Of a stretch of DNA of 64,000 bases, positions 60,399 through 64,000 are shown one piece after another. The stretch is from Mesorhizobium sp. YM1C-6-2. Lineage in GTDB: Bacteria > Pseudomonadota > Alphaproteobacteria > Rhizobiales > Rhizobiaceae. Below the pieces are notes generated by a model, which did no database searches, was not told the origin of the DNA, and worked only from the letters and a program-made list of their open reading frames with translations. The translations under genes were made by a program, and so were the position numbers. Each line of letters opens with the position of its first letter. Position 1 is the first letter of the stretch. Location of the stretch: NCBI RefSeq assembly GCF_003666685.1, contig NZ_RCIZ01000004.1:124001-188000 (forward strand). Reading direction: 5' to 3'.

Positions 60399-61644
60399 CG
60401 CGCTCGATGGGTCGTGGTTTTTCTCCGCGCGGCTGGAGCAATATCCGCTCGGGAAGGACCCGAGGCCCGCCTGCTGGCTGGTCACCGGCGGGCGCGGCTC
60501 GGGCAAGACAAGGCTCGGCGCCGAATGGGTGGATGGGCTGGTGCACGGACAGCCGCCCTTCGCGCAGGAAAGGCAGCGCTACGGGCTGATCGCGCTGGTT
60601 GGCGAGACGCTCGCCGATGTGCGCGAGGTGATGATCGAGGGGCCGTCGGGCATCCTTGCCGTCTCGCGCGTCGAGCGACCGCGCTTCGAGGCGTCGCGGC
60701 GGCGGCTGGTATGGCCGGCGAGCGGCGCGGTGGCGCACATGTTCTCGTCAGAGGACCCCGAGAGCCTGCGCGGGCCGCAGTTCGACGCGGCATGGTGCGA
60801 CGAGGCAGCCAAGTGGAAGAACGCGGAGGCGACCTTCGACATGCTGCAGTTCGGGCTGCGGCTGGGCTCGCGGCCGATGCAGATCATCACCACCACGCCG
60901 CGGCCGACAAGGCTGATGAAGATGCTGCTCGCCGATCCCCAGGTGGCGCATGGGAGGCTGCCGACGGAGAGGAACGCGAAGAACCTGGCGGCGGGTTTCG
61001 TCGAGGCGCTGACGAAGCGTTATGGCGGCACCCGGCTCGGCCGGCAGGAGCTGGAAGGCGAGCTGGTCGAGGACCGCGAGGACGCGCTGTGGTCGCGCGA
61101 GATGCTGGCCGGTGCCTTTGTCCAGGAGGCGGGCGAGATGCGCCGCATCGTCGTGGCGGTCGACCCGCCGGCGAGTTCCAGAAAGACTTCGGACGCCTGC
61201 GGCATCGTCGCGGCGGGGCTCGACGGCGAGGGCAGGGCGGTGGTGCTGGCGGACGCGACGCTCAAACGCGCTAAGCCGCGCGACTGGGCGACTGCCGCGG
61301 TGGCGCTCTACCACCGGCTTGAGGCGGATGCGATCGTCGCCGAGGTGAACCAGGGTGGCGACATGGTGACGGCGGTGATCCGCACCGTGGACGAGACGGT
61401 GCCGGTGAAGGCGGTCAGGGCGAACAGGGGAAAATGGCTGCGCGCCGAGCCGATCGCCGCGCTCTACAGCCAGGGCCGGGTGAAACACGCGGGACGCTTC
61501 GCCGAGCTTGAGGACGAGATGTGCGATTTCGGCCCGGACGGGCTGTCAGGCGGGCGCTCGCCGGACCGGGTCGACGCGCTGGTCTGGGCGGTTGGCGAGT
61601 TGATCCGCAACGGCGGTGAGCCAAGGATCAGGGACTTCGTCTGA
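60340..61644 (+). CDS. Phage/GTA-type terminase large subunit (DNA-packaging ATPase)
   Basis: DNA-packaging motor of about 434 residues. Walker A is VTGGRGSGKTRLGAEWV, followed by ALVGETLADVREVMIEGPSG and the Walker B-like PQFDAAWCDEAAKW, then the motif ITTTPRPT. The C-terminal nuclease domain has VAVDPPASSRKTSDACGIVA and EVNQGGDMVTAVI, with DRVDALVWAV at the end. The start is uncertain: TTG at 60340 is used here, CTG at 60355 and ATG at 60289 are alternatives. Family (GTA/HK97-type TerL) is clear. Confidence 0.88.
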   Translation: MRRSSLKKWCESEIGLHGADALDGSWFFSARLEQYPLGKDPRPACWLVTGGRGSGKTRLGAEWVDGLVHGQPPFAQERQRYGLIALVGETLADVREVMIEGPSGILAVSRVERPRFEASRRRLVWPASGAVAHMFSSEDPESLRGPQFDAAWCDEAAKWKNAEATFDMLQFGLRLGSRPMQIITTTPRPTRLMKMLLADPQVAHGRLPTERNAKNLAAGFVEALTKRYGGTRLGRQELEGELVEDREDALWSREMLAGAFVQEAGEMRRIVVAVDPPASSRKTSDACGIVAAGLDGEGRAVVLADATLKRAKPRDWATAAVALYHRLEADAIVAEVNQGGDMVTAVIRTVDETVPVKAVRANRGKWLRAEPIAALYSQGRVKHAGRFAELEDEMCDFGPDGLSGGRSPDRVDALVWAVGELIRNGGEPRIRDFV

Positions 61645-61770
61645 GGGAGTAAGTGAGTAGGGGAGATAGGGGAATAGGGGCCGCCGTAGGTGGTGCCGCT
61701 CGAAGTTCAGCTCGAGCTCTTAAATCCCTTGTTCCCTTACTAACCTACTCGCCTACTGCCCTACTGCCTT
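61644..61770. repeat. Purine-rich and complementary pyrimidine-rich arms between terminase and portal genes
   Basis: From 61644 a purine run, GGGAGTAAGTGAGTAGGGG and GATAGGGGAATAGGGG, faces a pyrimidine run at 61724-61770 built of CCTACT/CCCTACTGCC units. The arms are roughly reverse complementary, around a small CTCGA/TCGAG palindrome at about 61699-61716. This makes an imperfect long inverted repeat of short tandem units, with no gene inside. It may fold into an RNA structure between the two coding regions. Confidence 0.55.
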
Positions 61771-61786
61771 TTCAAAAGGAAAACAC

Positions 61787-62962
61787 ATGAAGTGGAACTG
61801 GCCCTGGAAAAGGGACGGCGGACGGATCGTGCCCGAGGGCAAGAGCGCCACCGGCTTCGTCGCGCTGCATGCGGCGGGCGAGGCGCACTGGACGAGGCGC
61901 GACTATGCAGCGCTGGCGCGCGAGGGGTTCATGAAGAACCCGGTCGTGCACCGCTCGGTGCGGCTGATATCGGAGACGGCCTCGGCGGTGCCCTGGCTGC
62001 TCTACGAGGACGGCGGGGAACTCGACACGCATCCGCTGCTCGACCTGCTCGACCGGCCGAACCAGCGGCAGGCGGGCGGGTCGTTCCTGGAAGCGCTCTA
62101 CGGGCATCTGCTCTTGTCGGGCAGCGCCTATGTGGAGATCGCCTCGGCGGGCGAAGACGCGCGCGAGTTGCATCTTCTGAGGCCCGACCGCGTGTCGGTG
62201 CTGACGGATGCGGCCGGCTGGCCGACCGCGCTGGACTATCGCGAGGGGAGCGCAAAACGCAGGGTTGGCGTGGGTGTGGCTGGTGAGGGCGCGCTGCAGC
62301 TTTCGCTCTTCCACCCGCTCGACGACCACTACGGCTTCGCGCCGCTGGAGGCGGCGCTGATGGCGCTGGACATCCACAATGCGGCGGGGCGATGGAACAA
62401 GGCGCTGCTCGACAATTCGGCAAGGCCGTCGGGCGCGCTGGTCTATGCGCCGAAGGAGGGCGGCAACCTCTCGGACGAGCAGTTCGACCGGCTGAAGGCG
62501 GAGCTGGAGGACGGCTATTCGGGCGCGGCCCGCGCTGGACGGCCGCTGCTGCTCGAAGGCGGGCTCGACTGGAAGGCGATGGGCCTGACTCCGAAGGACA
62601 TGGATTTCATCGAGGCCAAGCACGGGGCGGCGCGCGACATCGCGCTCGCCTTCGGCGTGCCGCCGATGCTCTTGGGCATCCCCGGCGACAACACCTATGC
62701 GAACTACCAGGAAGCGAACCGCGCCTTCTACCGCATGACGGTGCTGCCGCTGGTGGCGAGGACGGCGAAGGAGTTTTCGGCTTGGCTGGGGCAGGCCTTC
62801 GGCGAGGGGCTGAAGCTCTGGTACGACGCCGATCTGGTCGAGGGGTTGACGGCCGAGCGCGACGCGCTCTGGGCAAGGGTCGGGGCGGCGAGCTTCCTCA
62901 GCGACGACGAGAAGCGCGAGATGGTGGGGTATGGGCCGAGGCAGCGACCAGCGCGAGCATGA
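61787..62962 (+). CDS. Phage/GTA-type portal protein (HK97 family), C-terminus altered
   Basis: Portal ring protein of 391 residues through which DNA enters the capsid. Typical HK97 portal segments are NPVVHRSVRLISETASAVPW, HPLLDLLDRPNQRQAGGSFL, EALYGHLLLSGSAYVEI, PLDDHYGFAPLEAALMALDI, NSARPSGALVY and FGVPPMLLGIPGDNTYANYQ. AAGGA precedes the ATG. The last residues, GYGPRQRPARA, look like a read-through past a junction, since no prohead protease or capsid gene follows. The 3' 65 nt overlap a convergent SecY-like gene. Confidence 0.88.
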   Translation: MKWNWPWKRDGGRIVPEGKSATGFVALHAAGEAHWTRRDYAALAREGFMKNPVVHRSVRLISETASAVPWLLYEDGGELDTHPLLDLLDRPNQRQAGGSFLEALYGHLLLSGSAYVEIASAGEDARELHLLRPDRVSVLTDAAGWPTALDYREGSAKRRVGVGVAGEGALQLSLFHPLDDHYGFAPLEAALMALDIHNAAGRWNKALLDNSARPSGALVYAPKEGGNLSDEQFDRLKAELEDGYSGAARAGRPLLLEGGLDWKAMGLTPKDMDFIEAKHGAARDIALAFGVPPMLLGIPGDNTYANYQEANRAFYRMTVLPLVARTAKEFSAWLGQAFGEGLKLWYDADLVEGLTAERDALWARVGAASFLSDDEKREMVGYGPRQRPARA

Positions 62963-63986
62963 CGGTGCCGATCACGAGCAATTCGCCGCCGGAAGCCATG
63001 GGAGGAATCCCGAGGCTGATCGGGAGCAGCCAGGTTCCGACATTCAAAGCCATCTGGATGGCGGAGACCGCCAACAGGACCGGCAATGGCCACCGTTCCG
63101 GCTCCTTGGCCTTCGAAGGCTGAAAACTGCCGGCATAGGCAAAGACGAAGACCGGGATGAGAACGGTAACGATAGCGACGTATGCCATCTCGACGAACGG
63201 TACGGAGACGAACGGCCAATCGTGCAGGTCGCTTGGCAGCAGGACCTGGGCATGTCCGGCGACCACGCCGGCGAGGTAGGATGGCCACAGCAGGATCGAG
63301 GTTTTCGCTACACCGCCGGCGGACACGTTTCGCGACAGGAGTTCGTTGGCGAAAGCGACAAGCGCCAGCCCGGCCACCAGCGACAGAACTACGACCAGCA
63401 AATGACGTTCCGAGATCTGTCCGACGTGGAAGAGGTTGGCCAGCACGGAAAACTGCTCGGGAAAACCGGCAATCGCCATCATCGCCATCAACGGCCAGAA
63501 GCCGCCACCGAGGTCGGGCGGTCCAAAATCGTCCGCCAGCCAGATCAGCAACGCCGTGCTGCCGATGAACGTGGCCAATCCGACCGGCACGAAGGCGATC
63601 GCGTCGGGCCTGACGATCCCCCCGGCGATCATGGCCAGCAGGATGCCGAAGCCGTGCCAAGCCGCCACCGCGAGGGACAGGACGAAAACGATGACGGCCA
63701 GACGCCGCGCATTCCGGATCGAGGAGCCTTGCCATTTGGCCAGGGGCGGGATCGCCAGCTTGGCGACCTCCACATAAGCCAGGACCGTGAAGAACGGCAG
63801 AAGGCCGAGTGCGAAGATCGAGAAAAGGATCGGTGCGCTGTCCAGCAGCGAGTAGCGTTTCGGGATGTTGTCGAGGTCGAGGCCCGGCAGCGGGATGTGC
63901 CAGCCGACCACCAGCACAGCGAACAGCGCGGCCATTTGGACCATCGCGGGTCGCCTTGGACAGAGCCGGAAAGCCAGGCCTTTCAA
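62898..63986 (-). CDS. Divergent SecY-like multi-pass membrane protein
   Basis: Membrane protein of 362 residues with about ten hydrophobic helices. The beginning, MVQMAALFAVLVVGWHIPLP followed by GLDLDNI, and SIFALGLLPFFTVLAYVEVA correspond to SecY transmembrane helices 1 and 2. Helices follow to the end at GGELLVIGTVMLALVAASA, like the last SecY helix. It is shorter than SecY (about 440) and highly divergent, so a housekeeping translocase role is doubtful. The last residues HTPPSRASRRR are read from portal-gene DNA, so the 3' end may be a junction product. The start near the window edge seems complete. Confidence 0.65.
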   Translation of the reverse strand: MKGLAFRLCPRRPAMVQMAALFAVLVVGWHIPLPGLDLDNIPKRYSLLDSAPILFSIFALGLLPFFTVLAYVEVAKLAIPPLAKWQGSSIRNARRLAVIVFVLSLAVAAWHGFGILLAMIAGGIVRPDAIAFVPVGLATFIGSTALLIWLADDFGPPDLGGGFWPLMAMMAIAGFPEQFSVLANLFHVGQISERHLLVVVLSLVAGLALVAFANELLSRNVSAGGVAKTSILLWPSYLAGVVAGHAQVLLPSDLHDWPFVSVPFVEMAYVAIVTVLIPVFVFAYAGSFQPSKAKEPERWPLPVLLAVSAIQMALNVGTWLLPISLGIPPMASGGELLVIGTVMLALVAASAHTPPSRASRRR

Positions 63987-64000
63987 TCGTTCAACTTGGC

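Noticed and set aside
1-64000. CRISPR array
   Set aside because: No set of regularly spaced direct repeats was found; the Cas2-like pattern at 58356-58649 stands alone without other cas genes.

Overview
The window looks like chromosome of an alphaproteobacterium of the order Hyphomicrobiales, most likely Mesorhizobium or a close Phyllobacteriaceae relative. This rests on high GC content, a MucR-type zinc-finger regulator, a TTAA-N7-TTAAC CtrA-type box, a betI-type choline operon, a rhizobial type L-asparaginase (ReAV-like), a gene-transfer-agent-like packaging module, and many DUF families common in this order (DUF6456, DUF5330, DUF1491, DUF2336, DUF3750). These are recognitions by eye, not database hits.

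Region 1 (1-15430) is a catabolic island for a sugar or sugar acid. The minus strand carries, in transcription order, a UxuA mannonate dehydratase, a substrate-binding-like protein with no signal peptide, an IclR regulator, an exported binding protein, permease, double ATPase, second permease, a short-chain dehydrogenase (SDR), a CaiB-type CoA-transferase, an enoyl-CoA hydratase and a mutarotase-like protein. Divergently run a GntR/FadR-type regulator, an SDR, a second UxuA-like protein and an RraA-type aldolase. Two copies of a TNGTNNNACNA operator sit between the divergent arms. A tRNA-Pro(CGG) gene follows.

Region 2 (15897-21380) holds a phosphomannomutase and an unusual guanylyltransferase-AGE epimerase fusion (GDP-mannose supply), then a lower-GC islet with a TcmP methyltransferase-like gene convergent with a three-cysteine Gp37/Gp68 (DUF5131) gene.

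Region 3 (21454-43923) is core metabolism. It has a betI-GST-dehydratase-betA-betB operon with a BetI-like palindrome, a divergent thiolase/SDR pair, asparaginase, a GreA/B-like factor, heterodimeric methylmalonyl-CoA mutase, a HerA-like ATPase, an L,D-transpeptidase, an aminotransferase, Fe/Mn superoxide dismutase, two c-type cytochromes, a SET protein and oligopeptidase B.

Region 4 (44039-56340) is regulatory and envelope functions: MucR, a stand-alone DnaA domain IV protein beside DUF6456, SufE, a PleC/DivJ-type histidine kinase with a peptidoglycan-binding partner, DUF proteins and a class A penicillin-binding protein.

Region 5 (56500-64000) is a scarred mobile region. Two gene remnants (AraC C-terminus and a cyclase-type TPR C-terminus) meet back to back. 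A 2.37-kb IS1595-family element with 8-bp target duplications carries three small passenger genes and a tRNA-like element, and lies 2 bp upstream of a promoter for GTA/phage-type terminase and portal genes. That packaging module stops abruptly after the portal gene, where it collides with a convergent SecY-like membrane protein gene.
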